Origin: Clostridiales bacterium UBA7573
Lineage (GTDB): Bacteria > Bacillota > Clostridia > Oscillospirales > CAG-272
NCBI GenBank assembly: GCA_002477905.1
Contig: DLLB01000083.1
Coordinates: forward strand, 1 to 54,311
Reading direction: 5' to 3'
Length of the DNA: 54,311 nt
Part shown: piece by piece, positions 25,223 through 33,560 of the stretch
How positions within the stretch are numbered: position 1 is the first letter of the stretch
How the letters are laid out: the number at the start of each line of letters is the position of its first letter
The notes under the pieces: generated by a model
The model's database searches: none
Seen by the model: only the letters and a program-made list of their open reading frames with translations
Told to the model about the DNA's origin: nothing
Position numbers and translations under genes: made by a program

Positions 25223-25705
25223 ATGGCTATTTTACAGATTTTAACCAAAGAAGATCCCACCCTGCGCAAGGTCTGCCATCCTGTCACCGAAATCACGCCC
25301 CGCATCCTGCAACTGCTGGATGATATGAAAGACACCCTGCATAAAGCCGGCGGGTGCGGACTTGCCGCGCCGCAGATCGGCGTGTTGCGTCGGGTTGTCC
25401 TCGTGGAAGTGGACGAAGGGGATCTGATCGAACTGATCAATCCGGAAATCATCGCATCGGAAGGAACGCAGGAGGAACTGGAGGGGTGTCTTTCCATCCC
25501 CGGCGCATGGGGAATCACACGCCGTCCGCAAACCGTTACGGTGCGTGCGATGAATCGCAAAGGCGAAATTTGCACTTATACCGGCAAGGATCTGAAAGCC
25601 CGCGCTTTCTGCCATGAACTCGATCATCTGGACGGAATTCTGTACACCGATCACGCCCTGCGGATGCTCAAGCCGGAGGAACTCAAAGAAATGGAGGAAG
25701 TATGA
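25223..25705 (+). CDS. def: Peptide deformylase
   Basis: Removes the formyl group from the N-terminus of new proteins; iron-dependent, at the ribosome exit. The 160-residue protein has all three motifs: GCGLAAPQIG (motif 1), EGCLSIP (motif 2, with the metal-binding Cys) and HELDHLDG (motif 3, HExxH with two metal ligands). It overlaps fmt by 4 bases, so the enzymes that remove and add the formyl group are made together, as in many bacteria. Confidence 0.97.
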   Translation: MAILQILTKEDPTLRKVCHPVTEITPRILQLLDDMKDTLHKAGGCGLAAPQIGVLRRVVLVEVDEGDLIELINPEIIASEGTQEELEGCLSIPGAWGITRRPQTVTVRAMNRKGEICTYTGKDLKARAFCHELDHLDGILYTDHALRMLKPEELKEMEEV

Positions 25706-26646
25706 CGAAACCGCTTCGCATTGTATTTATGGGAACGCCGGATTTTGCAATTCCGACGTTACAGGCACTCTGTACACATGACGGCTACACCGTCGTTGCC
25801 GTATTCACGCAACCGGACAAGCCCAAAGGCAGAGGGTATCAGCTTCTTCCGCCGCCGGTCAAAACATTTGCGCAGAAGGAACAGATTCCGGTATTTCAGC
25901 CAAAGACCTTAAAAGAGGAATCGGTTCTGCAAGATCTGCGCACGCTATGTCCGGATGTGATCGTAGTCGTTGCCTATGGCAAGATTCTGCCGCAGGCAGT
26001 GTTGGAATTGCCACGGTACGGCTGTATCAATGTGCATGGTTCCCTGCTTCCGGCATACCGCGGTGCGGCACCCATGCAACGCGCGATCTTGGAGGGGCAA
26101 AAAAAGACCGGCATCACCACGATGCAGATGGCACAGGGGTTGGACACCGGCGATATGTTGCTCCGTGCTGAGCTTCCGATTTTGCCGGATGACAATTTCG
26201 AAACCGTACACGACAAATTATCCGCGCTCGGCGCCACAACTTTGATCCAAACACTGGAACAGCTTGACACCCTTTCCCCGCAAAAACAGGACGAGGCGTT
26301 TGCAACTTATGCCGCAAAAATCGAAAAAGAGGACTGCGAACTGCATTTCTCCGACGACGCCGTTTCCCTGCATAACCGGATCCGTGCCCTCTCCCCCATT
26401 CCTTTGACCTTTACGCACCTAAAAGGAAAGCTCTTAAAGATCACCGCCGCCCATGTGGCAGACGAAACCGCCTGTGCAAATGCGATTCCCGGCACAATCC
26501 TGCTTGCGGAAAACGGACAATTGCACGTCGCCTGCGGCAAAGGCATCCTTGCAATCGACGGCGTTTTACCGGAAGGAAAAAGCCGGATGTCCGTAGCGGA
26601 TTTCCTGCGCGGCAGGCAGGGGCTGTGCGGAGAAGTGCTTGGCTGA
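25702..26646 (+). CDS. fmt: Methionyl-tRNA formyltransferase
   Basis: Formylates initiator Met-tRNA using 10-formyl-tetrahydrofolate. The 314-residue protein shows the N-terminal Rossmann start RIVFMGTPDFAIPTLQAL, the folate-binding loop with NVHGSLLPAYRGAAPMQ (catalytic Asn and His of the NxHxSLLP motif), and the C-terminal OB-like domain (HNRIRALSPIP..., KGILAIDGVLPEGKSRM). It starts within the def stop (4-base overlap). The usual length is 310-320. Confidence 0.97.
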   Translation: MTKPLRIVFMGTPDFAIPTLQALCTHDGYTVVAVFTQPDKPKGRGYQLLPPPVKTFAQKEQIPVFQPKTLKEESVLQDLRTLCPDVIVVVAYGKILPQAVLELPRYGCINVHGSLLPAYRGAAPMQRAILEGQKKTGITTMQMAQGLDTGDMLLRAELPILPDDNFETVHDKLSALGATTLIQTLEQLDTLSPQKQDEAFATYAAKIEKEDCELHFSDDAVSLHNRIRALSPIPLTFTHLKGKLLKITAAHVADETACANAIPGTILLAENGQLHVACGKGILAIDGVLPEGKSRMSVADFLRGRQGLCGEVLG

Positions 26647-26687
26647 AAAAATTTCGGAATTTATCCAAAAGAAAGGATTGATTTTTC

Positions 26688-27371
26688 ATGTATGTGACCG
26701 ATTATTTGTTTTTGGCATTATTGGTCGTATTTCTGGCATCGCTCTATGCGCAGTATCGTGTAAACGCAACGTTCCAGAAATACAGCCGTCTGCTTTGCAG
26801 TCGCGGGATCAGCGCCGCAGACGCCGCGCAGGCAATTCTCACCGCAAACGGCGTGACGGGGGTTTCCATTGAGCAGATCTCCGGGAATCTGACCGACCAC
26901 TACGATCCCCGTTCCAACACCATCCGGCTGTCCTCACCGGTTTACGGCAGTACCTCCGTATCTGCCATCGGCGTTGCCGCGCATGAAGCAGGACACGCAG
27001 TACAGTATGCACGGCATTATCTGCCAGTCAAAATCCGGACTGCGATCCTCCCCGCCGTGCAGTTTGGCTCCAATGCCTGCATGATTCTCATCCTGCTCGG
27101 ACTGGTATTCTCTTTCCCGCTGCTCAGTTATCTCGGATGTGCGTTTTTCGGACTGACAACGCTGTTTCAGTTTGTCACGTTGCCCGTAGAATTTGACGCC
27201 AGCCGCCGTGCGCTCCGTGCCCTCTCCGGCGTGGGGATCCTCAATCAGAATGAAGTCAGAGCCGCGGGAAAAGTCCTGCGCGCCGCCGCCACCACCTATA
27301 TCGCGGCATTCGCCATGTCTCTGTTACAATTTCTACGGCTGTTCGCACTGGTGGGACGCCGTCGCAGATGA
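26688..27371 (+). CDS. YugP-like membrane zinc metallopeptidase
   Basis: A 227-residue integral membrane protein of the YugP/DUF complex of M48-like zinc peptidases. It has an N-terminal membrane segment, a soluble part with DHYDPRSNTIRLSSPVYGSTSVSA, the HEAGHAVQYA metal-binding helix (HExxH near 100) and three further hydrophobic segments. PVEFDASRRALRAL supplies the family's downstream acidic ligand region. Its role is not established; related proteins are membrane proteases. In Clostridia it is commonly placed between fmt and rsmB, as here, with a 4-base overlap to rsmB. Confidence 0.9.
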   Translation: MYVTDYLFLALLVVFLASLYAQYRVNATFQKYSRLLCSRGISAADAAQAILTANGVTGVSIEQISGNLTDHYDPRSNTIRLSSPVYGSTSVSAIGVAAHEAGHAVQYARHYLPVKIRTAILPAVQFGSNACMILILLGLVFSFPLLSYLGCAFFGLTTLFQFVTLPVEFDASRRALRALSGVGILNQNEVRAAGKVLRAAATTYIAAFAMSLLQFLRLFALVGRRRR

Positions 27372-28699
27372 GCGTGCAAAAACCTGCCGTCAGCGCAAGA
27401 AGCGTTGCGTATTTTTCTCTTTTGCGATGTGAGCAGAACGGACGGTATGCAAATCTGGAGTTGGACAGCGCGTTACGCACCTATCCTTTGGAGGGGGCGG
27501 AACGCGCACTGTATACCATTTTGACTTATGGCGTGACAGAACGAACCTTAACTTTGGATGCGTTGCTTTCCCAAGTCTGTGACCGTGCGCTTGCCACAAT
27601 GGATCCCCGTGTGCGGTGTGTCCTGCGGCTCGGTGCGTACCAGCTATGGTATCTTGACCGCATTCCATCGCACGCCGCCGTGGATGAATGCGTCAAGCTC
27701 TGCAAAAAGCACGGCTTTGCCAAAGCCGCGCCGTTTGTCAACGCGGTTCTTCGCGCATTTCTCCGAAAAAAAGACGCCTTTCTCATGCCAAATCGCGACG
27801 CCGATCCCATTGGCTATTTGCAGTTCACTTACAGCTTTCCCGCTTGGATCTGCGCGCTGTTTTGCCGGCAATACGGCTTTTCCCGTGCCGAAGAAATCCT
27901 GCGGGCGCAAAACGAACATCCCTATCTTACGCTTCACGTCAACACGCTGAAGACCTCTCGTGTTGCGCTCCTTGCACGGTTAGCGGCAGAAGGAATTTCG
28001 GCAGAAGCCTGTGCGGAAGCGCCGGAGGCAATTCGGTTGTGTGTGCCGGTCGCCATTCCGGATCTTTCTCCGCTTGCGGAGGGACTTTGCTTTGTGCAGG
28101 ATCTTTCGTCACAGCTTGCCGCGCAGGCAGTGGACGCGCACGCCGGCGATACCGTGATTGACACCTGTGCATGTCCGGGTGGAAAGAGCTTTGCGATCGC
28201 TTTACAAATGCAGAACCAAGGAACGCTGTACAGCATGGATCTGCATGCAAACAAGCTGTCTTTGATCCGGTCCGGCGCCGAGCGGCTCGGCATCACCTGT
28301 ATCCAAACACAAACGCAGGACGGATGCGTTTCCCATCCGGCTTTCCACAAAATCGCAGACCGGGTATTGTGTGATGTTCCCTGTTCCGGATTGGGCGTGA
28401 TGGCGAAAAAACCGGATCTACGGTATAAAACGGAAGCAGAAATCGCACGTTTACCGAAAATTCAAGCAGCAATCCTGCAAAATGCGGCAGGGTACCTTAA
28501 AGACGGCGGCAAATTGGTCTATTCGACCTGCACCCTGCATCAGGCAGAAAACGAAGATGTGGTACATGCCTTTTTACAGCAAAATCCGGATTTCTCCCTA
28601 TGTGAAATGCAAACCATTTTCCCCACGATGCGCGGAAACGACGGTTTTTTCTTTGCCGTTCTCACACGCGCGGCGCACACCACATCGGTTTCCTCCTGA
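27368..28699 (+). CDS. rsmB: 16S rRNA (cytosine-967-C5)-methyltransferase
   Basis: Methylates C967 of 16S rRNA with S-adenosylmethionine. The 443-residue protein has an N-terminal NusB-like RNA-binding domain (about 1-150, with HAAVDECVKLCKKHGFAKAAPFVNAVLR) and a C-terminal Rossmann methyltransferase domain. The SAM motif is DTCACPGGKS (usually CAAPGGKT), with the two catalytic cysteines in DVPCSGLGV and YSTCTLHQAEN. It overlaps yugP by 4 bases and ends the operon. In many Firmicutes rlmN, a PP2C phosphatase and prkC follow; here a tRNA unit follows instead. Confidence 0.95.
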   Translation: MSVQKPAVSARSVAYFSLLRCEQNGRYANLELDSALRTYPLEGAERALYTILTYGVTERTLTLDALLSQVCDRALATMDPRVRCVLRLGAYQLWYLDRIPSHAAVDECVKLCKKHGFAKAAPFVNAVLRAFLRKKDAFLMPNRDADPIGYLQFTYSFPAWICALFCRQYGFSRAEEILRAQNEHPYLTLHVNTLKTSRVALLARLAAEGISAEACAEAPEAIRLCVPVAIPDLSPLAEGLCFVQDLSSQLAAQAVDAHAGDTVIDTCACPGGKSFAIALQMQNQGTLYSMDLHANKLSLIRSGAERLGITCIQTQTQDGCVSHPAFHKIADRVLCDVPCSGLGVMAKKPDLRYKTEAEIARLPKIQAAILQNAAGYLKDGGKLVYSTCTLHQAENEDVVHAFLQQNPDFSLCEMQTIFPTMRGNDGFFFAVLTRAAHTTSVSS

Positions 28700-28758
28700 C
28701 GAAGCTGTAAAACTTGAAAAAAAAGCAGAAATATTCCTGTTTTTTTCACAGATTGCTC

Positions 28759-28787
28759 TTGACAATCGGCAAAGAACGTGCTATAAT
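28759..28787 (+). promoter_or_regulatory. Consensus sigma-A promoter of tRNA-Pro
   Basis: TTGACA (28759-28764), 17 bases, TATAAT (28782-28787) preceded by TGC: a perfect match, 30 bases before the tRNA. Confidence 0.92.
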
Positions 28788-28816
28788 AAATTGCGTTGCG
28801 AAAGCATTCGCAATTA

Positions 28817-28893
28817 CGGGGTGTGGCTCAGTTTGGTAGAGCGCTTGGTTCGGGACCAAGAGGTCGGGTGTTCGAGTCACCTCACTCCGACCA
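28817..28893 (+). tRNA. tRNA-Pro (anticodon CGG)
   Basis: A 77-base tRNA with encoded CCA. Acceptor stem CGGGGTG/CACTCCG (one G-T pair), D arm GCTC...GAGC, anticodon stem CTTGG/CCAAG with loop TTCGGGA giving anticodon CGG, variable AGGTC, and T arm with TTCGAGT. It decodes CCG. It is a single-gene unit with its own promoter and terminator. Confidence 0.96.
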
Positions 28894-28895
28894 GT

Positions 28896-28943
28896 CGGCA
28901 GTGCCGACAGCTTTGATTGCTGTCAGTACTGCCGTATTTTTTT
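28896..28943 (+). terminator. Terminator of tRNA-Pro
   Basis: CGGCAGT/ACTGCCG outer stem and GACAGC/GCTGTC inner stem around TTTGATT, then TATTTTTTT. Confidence 0.92.
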
Positions 28944-28991
28944 GCCGATCTCCATCATGGCAAAGCTTTGCTATGGAGGAACTTCGACCAC

Positions 28992-29040
28992 AAAAAAAAA
29001 CGGTTGCAGATGGAGTTGGAATCCCGATCTGCAACCGTTT
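28992..29040 (-). terminator. Terminator of the serine hydrolase gene
   Basis: Perfect 14-base stem (28998-29011 with 29027-29040) and a 15-base loop. On the minus strand a run of T follows directly. It sits against the stop codon of the gene at 29043. Confidence 0.92.
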
Positions 29041-29042
29041 CT

Positions 29043-30077
29043 TTATTCGATCCCGAAATCTTTTGCGATCAGATTATGGATGGTTCTTCGCATCTCACAG
29101 ATCACACGATAATCATACCCACGAAAATGATTTTTCCGGTTGAGACACCGCGTTGCATTGGTCAACACAATGACGTATAGTCCTTGCGCGCGATTGAGAT
29201 AGAAACATTGTCCGGAGTGTCCGCAATGCCCAAAGCTACCGCTTGGAAACAGACTGCCGGTTTGCCGGTATCGTGCATCCACCATCAGATAGCCAAGTCC
29301 TCTGCCCTCCGTGAAGTCCGGCGTGTAATCCCGCTCTGCCAGATCAAATAGTTCTTTAGCATACAACCGTTCATCCCGCCGCAGAACCGCCTCGCAGAAT
29401 TGTGCAATGGCAGACAAGGACATCTGCTCTCCTCCGTTTCCCGCTACCTCGTGGAGCGTGTAAATGATCTCGTCATCCGCACGTCTGGCGCCCATGTGTT
29501 CCCAACGATAGCAAACGGCGGCATTCGGCTCCTCTGCCGCAATATGAAACGCCACCCTCTGCAAACCAAGCGGCTTTGCCAACTGCTCAAAATAGACACA
29601 GTCCAACGGTTTTCCATATGCCTTTTCCACAATATATCCGAGCAGAACATATCCGTTACAGGAATATTGATAATTCGTTCCCGGTTGAAAAGCAAGCGGT
29701 GTTCGCAAAATGAATTCCGCCACCGCGTCTCTGCCGGAATCGGCAATGCGGTCAGAAAACTGCATCCGAACGATGCCGGACGTATGCGTAAGCAGTTGCT
29801 GTACCGTGATGGCACGCTTCTCCTCCGGCACGTCGTCAAACCACACATCCAAACGATCCGTTAAACGCACCTTGCCAAGGGACACCGCTTTCAGCACAAG
29901 TGTGCTTGTCACAAGCACCTTTCCCATACTCGCGACATCAAAATAGGTTTCTGCATTGCAATCCGGCGAAAATAAAAATTGTTTTTCTCCATTTTTGCAC
30001 ACCAATACGGCGTAGGAATCAAACCGGCCGTTTTGCCATTCGCTTTCCATCCATGCAGAAGTTTTTTGTAAGTTCAT
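29043..30077 (-). CDS. Beta-lactamase / PBP4*-type serine hydrolase
   Basis: A 344-residue member of the class C beta-lactamase-like family (esterases, D-aminopeptidases, PBP4*). The nucleophile motif SxxK is S50-M-G-K53. The second motif, normally YSN, reads YSCNGYVLLGY (Y138), so the Asn position is Cys with an Asn just after. The third is HCGHSG (HxG). No signal peptide or membrane segment is seen, so it is likely cytoplasmic, which argues against a role in secreted beta-lactam resistance. The ATG at 30077 has GGAGG eight bases upstream; a longer frame to 30110 lacks one. It is monocistronic. A generic ester or peptide hydrolase is the safest call. Confidence 0.85.
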   Translation of the reverse strand: MNLQKTSAWMESEWQNGRFDSYAVLVCKNGEKQFLFSPDCNAETYFDVASMGKVLVTSTLVLKAVSLGKVRLTDRLDVWFDDVPEEKRAITVQQLLTHTSGIVRMQFSDRIADSGRDAVAEFILRTPLAFQPGTNYQYSCNGYVLLGYIVEKAYGKPLDCVYFEQLAKPLGLQRVAFHIAAEEPNAAVCYRWEHMGARRADDEIIYTLHEVAGNGGEQMSLSAIAQFCEAVLRRDERLYAKELFDLAERDYTPDFTEGRGLGYLMVDARYRQTGSLFPSGSFGHCGHSGQCFYLNRAQGLYVIVLTNATRCLNRKNHFRGYDYRVICEMRRTIHNLIAKDFGIE

Positions 30078-30113
30078 CTCTTTTTCCTCCAAAAGTTGTT
30101 CGGATCTCATTTG

Positions 30114-30142
30114 ATTTTATCATAGGAAATAACGGTTGTCAA
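30114..30142 (-). promoter_or_regulatory. Predicted sigma-A promoter of the serine hydrolase gene
   Basis: Minus strand TTGACA (30142-30137), 17 bases, TAAAAT (30119-30114) preceded by TGA. Confidence 0.85.
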
Positions 30143-30192
30143 CGGCTTTCGCTTTTCCAATCCTATGGATTTTCAGAAATTTTGGGCACACA

Positions 30193-30225
30193 GAAAAAGG
30201 AGTGCCAAATGGACACTCCTTTTTC
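30193..30225 (-). terminator. Terminator of the S1-domain protein gene
   Basis: GAAAAAGGAGTG / CACTCCTTTTTC, a perfect 12-base stem with a 9-base loop, 26 bases past the stop of the gene at 30251. The T run is part of the stem. Confidence 0.85.
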
Positions 30226-30250
30226 GTATACGCACAGGCGATCCTGCCCG

Positions 30251-31207
30251 TTACGCGAACTGGGTACGAATGATTTTTTTACAGCCGAGCGGAGAGTATT
30301 GCCAATCCTCCAAATGCGTCACGTCCTGATGTAAAAGTCCCACATCCGGCACGGTGAGCTTTTTCGGTGACAATTCCCCTTTATACGAATCAATCAGCAC
30401 CAGCTTGATCTTCATCCGTTCCGGCACAATATTCTTAATGTACACCGCACAGATCTGCCCGACGGTAATATCCGGCCGGTATTCGGCAAGCCCAGCCAGA
30501 TTCGGCAAAAGCTCCACAAAGATACCGTATTCCTCAATCGAACGCACAATGCCCGCCACGGTTTGCCCAATGTGAAAATATGCGGCATTTTCCTCCCAGG
30601 TGCCAAGCAGTTCTTTATAAGTCACATACATTCTGCCGCTTTCCCGATCTATGCTTTTCACAGCAACTTTCAGCGGCATTCCAATGTCAAAACGGTCGTG
30701 CGGATGTAAAATACGGGACACGGAAATACAGTCAATCGACAAAAGCGATACCACCCCGCATCCAACATCCACAAATGCGCCGAACTGCTCCATATGCGTT
30801 ACTTTTGCCGGAATAATGTCCCCGCAGGACAACTGCGTCAGATAGGCTTCCATACACTGCTTCTGTGCTTCTTTACGGGATAAGATTGCCGTATAACCGC
30901 CATCCGCATCCGCAAGCAACTGCTGCACTACAAAGCAAACGGCTTTTCCCACCCGTGTAATCACCGCAATGTCTTTCACCGGTTCTCCGATTTTGGAATA
31001 CGCAATTTCATTGCGTGGGATAATTCCGTGCACCTCACCCAAGTCTACATGCAGGCTATAATCATTTTCGCAAAGCACCGCCATGGCTTCCAAAATCGTT
31101 TTGTTTGCCATCGCCTGTGCCAATCCGGCATAAGAACCGGTCAACGCCCGATTCTCCGGCGTCGTGATACGCGTTCCTTCCGGCAGATATTCCTTTTTGT
31201 CCGTCAT
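30251..31207 (-). CDS. S1-like RNA-binding domain protein
   Basis: A 318-residue protein with three S1/OB-type repeats: about 35-105 (DYSLHVDLGEVHGIIPRNEI), 125-195 (GDIIPAKVTHMEQFGAFVDVGCG, the best match, ending in RMYVTYKELLGTW) and 205-275 (GQTVAGIVRSIEEYGIFVEL). Clostridial proteins of this size are often annotated as a shortened ribosomal protein S1. Whether it acts on the ribosome, in RNA decay or in translation regulation cannot be told. GAGGGG precedes the ATG. It is monocistronic with a terminator at 30193. Its promoter was not found with confidence; its upstream region coincides with a structured element at 31273-31452. Confidence 0.85.
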   Translation of the reverse strand: MTDKKEYLPEGTRITTPENRALTGSYAGLAQAMANKTILEAMAVLCENDYSLHVDLGEVHGIIPRNEIAYSKIGEPVKDIAVITRVGKAVCFVVQQLLADADGGYTAILSRKEAQKQCMEAYLTQLSCGDIIPAKVTHMEQFGAFVDVGCGVVSLLSIDCISVSRILHPHDRFDIGMPLKVAVKSIDRESGRMYVTYKELLGTWEENAAYFHIGQTVAGIVRSIEEYGIFVELLPNLAGLAEYRPDITVGQICAVYIKNIVPERMKIKLVLIDSYKGELSPKKLTVPDVGLLHQDVTHLEDWQYSPLGCKKIIRTQFA

Positions 31208-31237
31208 ATTTTTCCCCTCCGCATGATCTCAGAATTC

Positions 31238-31266
31238 TTGTTTTGCATTTCCTGTGTTGCTATAAT
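31238..31266 (+). promoter_or_regulatory. Orphan plus-strand promoter between the S1 gene and mltG
   Basis: TTGTTT (31238-31243), 17 bases, TATAAT (31261-31266) preceded by TGC. No plus-strand protein gene follows; the transcript would run into the hairpin at 31408. Confidence 0.6.
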
Positions 31267-31272
31267 GTATGG

Positions 31273-31452
31273 GAAAAGTCCGGAATTTATGCCAAAAGAA
31301 AAAAGGGAGTTTCCAAAGATACAGAATCGTATCATCGGCTTTCGCCGAGAGAAAAGGGAAACCAAGCTATATGTAAAGTGAAATTCCAAAGATTTATCCC
31401 CCGAAAAAACAGCGTTTCCGCCATTCTGGCAGAAACGCTGTTTGCTTTTTTG
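31273..31452 (+). ncRNA. Candidate structured small RNA
   Basis: About 180 bases between an extended -10 promoter and a strong terminator, with no plausible reading frame. Helices seen by eye: an outer stem GGAATTT (31282-31288) with AAATTCC (31382-31388), and inside it GTTTCC (31309-31314) with GGAAAC (31357-31362). That helix encloses two hairpins, GATAC-AGAATC-GTATC (31318-31333) and TCGGC-TTTC-GCCGA (31335-31348). Together they form a three-way junction. TTCCAAAGAT occurs twice (31311-31320, 31385-31394), so alternative pairing is possible. It matches no class I know. It could instead be the 5' leader of the S1 gene on the opposite strand, since the helices fold on both strands. Confidence 0.5.
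31408..31444. terminator. Terminator of mltG (minus) and of the candidate small RNA (plus)
   Basis: AAACAGCGTTTC / GAAACGCTGTTT, a perfect 12-base stem, with an inner GCC/GGC pair set. T runs follow on both strands (GCTTTTTT on plus, TTTTTTCGG on minus). Confidence 0.88.
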
Positions 31453-31483
31453 CTGATCCTTTTCTTTTTCGGGCTGCGTCTTT

Positions 31484-32530
31484 TCAGTTGCCTTTTTTCT
31501 TTTGATTTTCCGCAATATTCTTACAATGCTCCGCATAAGTTCTGGCAAAACGGGTATGTCCGTCTGCGGCGGCAACAAAGTAATAATCTTTGGTCTTTGC
31601 GGGAAATAATGCGGCGTTGATCGCGCAAAGTCCGGGGTTTGCGATCGCGCCCGGCGGAAGTCCTGCATGGTGATACGTATTATACGGACTTTGCAAAGCA
31701 AGATCATCTGCCGTCACCGGACGCAAAATTCCCTCTTTGCAATACAGGGCATAGCGCACCGTCGCGTCGCTTTCCAAGAAGGAAAAGCGCGGACTGCGCA
31801 GACGATTCCAGAATACCGCACTGACTTTTGTATATTCTTCCGCATAGCGCGCTTCCGCGGAAATCATCGAAGCAAGCGTCACAATTTCATCCGGCGTTTT
31901 GCCGAGTTTTTCACAACGATCCCGATATTTCTGCGTGAATTTGGCATCAAAATTGGCAAGCATCTTGTCAATCACAGCCTCCTCCGTTTCCCGCGTAGAA
32001 AACCAATAGGTGTCCGGATATAAATATCCTTCCAACCGATACACCCGCTCCGTCTCTTTCGGAGGCAGATAGTCATACGGAAAATCCGCGGTGTTGATGA
32101 CCTCGGTATACCGTTCGGCGCTTCCGATTCCTGCCGCAGTCAGACGGTCAATCATTTGCGCAACGGTACTTCCCTCCGGAAAAGTGATCTTGACATCCAC
32201 ATTTCGCACAGGCGCATTCCCCCGCAGCGTAGTGGCAAGCGCCGCATAAGAATCCGCGCAGGAAAGCGTATAATTCCCCGTTTTCAAATTTCCCTCGTCG
32301 CGCGTCAGACGGCAATAAACAGAAAACAGAACCGGATACCGGATCACCCCCGCCGCTTTCAGTGCCTTTGCCGCGGCGGCAGGATCTTCTTCCGTAAGTG
32401 TAACGGTTTTTACCACCGCCTCATCGGTCACAGACAGCACGTCATTTGCGACCAACAGAAAAATTGCCGCGCAAAGCCCCGCACAAAGCGTAATCAGGAA
32501 TAAGATCCACCAGCTTCGTTTGACCGTCAT
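31484..32530 (-). CDS. mltG: Endolytic murein transglycosylase MltG
   Basis: Cleaves nascent glycan strands of peptidoglycan in the membrane and so sets strand length. The 348-residue protein has one N-terminal membrane anchor (WWILFLITLCAGLCAAIFLLV), a LysM-like region, and the YceG catalytic domain with LEGYLYPDTYWF, ASMISAEARYAEEY, FWNRL, and SPYNTYHHAGLPPGAIANPG. The catalytic stretch reads ASMISAEA where E. coli has ASIVEKET; the second Glu is kept, the first is Ser. GGAGG precedes the ATG by 7 bases. The hairpin of the upstream operon lies only 33 bases before the start and leaves little room for a separate promoter, so readthrough may supply the gene. Confidence 0.93.
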   Translation of the reverse strand: MTVKRSWWILFLITLCAGLCAAIFLLVANDVLSVTDEAVVKTVTLTEEDPAAAAKALKAAGVIRYPVLFSVYCRLTRDEGNLKTGNYTLSCADSYAALATTLRGNAPVRNVDVKITFPEGSTVAQMIDRLTAAGIGSAERYTEVINTADFPYDYLPPKETERVYRLEGYLYPDTYWFSTRETEEAVIDKMLANFDAKFTQKYRDRCEKLGKTPDEIVTLASMISAEARYAEEYTKVSAVFWNRLRSPRFSFLESDATVRYALYCKEGILRPVTADDLALQSPYNTYHHAGLPPGAIANPGLCAINAALFPAKTKDYYFVAAADGHTRFARTYAEHCKNIAENQKKKGN

Positions 32531-32562
32531 CTCTGTTCCTCCTGTCCTGGTGATTCGAAAAT

Positions 32563-32605
32563 AAAAAATCCCACGCTACTTTCCTTCTTAGCATGGGAGA
32601 TTTTT
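32563..32605 (-). terminator. Terminator after the ftsK-tmk-CPBP genes
   Basis: TCCCACGCTA pairs with TAGCATGGGA (one G-T or C-A pair), flanked by A and T runs that extend the stem. The minus strand continues in TTTTTTATTTTC. It lies 31 bases past the CPBP stop and 33 bases before the mltG start, so it may also act as an attenuator for mltG. Confidence 0.75.
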
Positions 32606-32635
32606 GTTTTTTTATTCCTGTGACATTTTGGAAAG

Positions 32636-33556
32636 TTACAACAGAATGCACGCAAGCACGAATACAGTGATGCAAAACCAAAACGGCAGATTGCCTGTCA
32701 ATGTAAGGATTTCCCGATACAACGGGATGCCGGACGGGATGGGAACCTGCTTTTCGCCGGTTTTGTAGATCCGGAGCTGTTTTGACGCATAACCAAGCGC
32801 GAAAAACAGACACAAAAAGAACAAAAGACCAAGCAACAGATAAGTCAATATCGTCGCGGATGCCTTGCGGGAAAGCATTTGCAGGACGTTGGTACCGAGC
32901 AGACTGCCGAGATTATATGCAATGTGTAGCAGAATCGCGGAAAACAGAGAGTTTCCGAGTTGCGCCACCGTGCAAAATACCAATCCGCCAAGAAAATAGA
33001 CGGAGAAAAACGCAAGATCAAAATGCATCATTGCAAAAAACAGCGCGCTCACCACCGCGGCAAGTATCGGTCTGCATCCGTGCTTACGCAGATCCCGATA
33101 AAACAGTCCGCGGAAAACCAGTTCCTCTAAAATGGCAGGCAACACGCCCATCACCAACACCGTCAGTGCCGGATGCAGGATTTTTCGCACCGATTCATCC
33201 ACCAGTACCGGCTCCGTGCTGAGACTGATAAATCCCGCACGATACAGGCAAAGCTGAAGAAATGCAGAAAACGTTAAGAGCAGAAGCAACAGACACAGCC
33301 ATAACCGGAAAAAAGGGCGTTTATTTCGCTTCGCGGCAAAAAGAGCAGAAAAACCAAACGACGTCGGCACAAGATCTCTGTGAAAATACAGATAGACCGC
33401 ATAAGGAAAGAGATAAATCGGGATCTGTGCCAGCGCAATTGCCGCGTAAAAGTTTTCAAAACGTAAAAATACCCGCGTATCTGCCATGGAAAATCCAAAC
33501 AGAAGCAGATACAATCCCAACATCGGCAAAAACAATCCGGAAAAACGATTTTTCAT
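32636..33556 (-). CDS. CPBP-family intramembrane glutamic metalloprotease
   Basis: A 306-residue polytopic membrane protein (about eight hydrophobic segments) of the CAAX protease / bacteriocin-processing family. All motifs are present: E144-E145-xxx-R149 (EELVFRG), FAMMH with H178, and H211xxxN215 (HIAYN). Such enzymes cleave prenylated or bacteriocin-like peptides in the membrane, or act in bacteriocin self-immunity; no bacteriocin gene is seen nearby. It starts 4 bases after tmk and shares the operon with ftsK. Confidence 0.9.
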   Translation of the reverse strand: MKNRFSGLFLPMLGLYLLLFGFSMADTRVFLRFENFYAAIALAQIPIYLFPYAVYLYFHRDLVPTSFGFSALFAAKRNKRPFFRLWLCLLLLLLTFSAFLQLCLYRAGFISLSTEPVLVDESVRKILHPALTVLVMGVLPAILEELVFRGLFYRDLRKHGCRPILAAVVSALFFAMMHFDLAFFSVYFLGGLVFCTVAQLGNSLFSAILLHIAYNLGSLLGTNVLQMLSRKASATILTYLLLGLLFFLCLFFALGYASKQLRIYKTGEKQVPIPSGIPLYREILTLTGNLPFWFCITVFVLACILL

Positions 33557-33560
33557 AGCG

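Noticed and set aside
31208..31483. Short plus-strand reading frames (up to 125 codons) in the S1/mltG gap.
   Set aside because: They cross the terminator hairpin or run into neighbouring antisense genes and lack ribosome binding sites; the region reads better as RNA structure.
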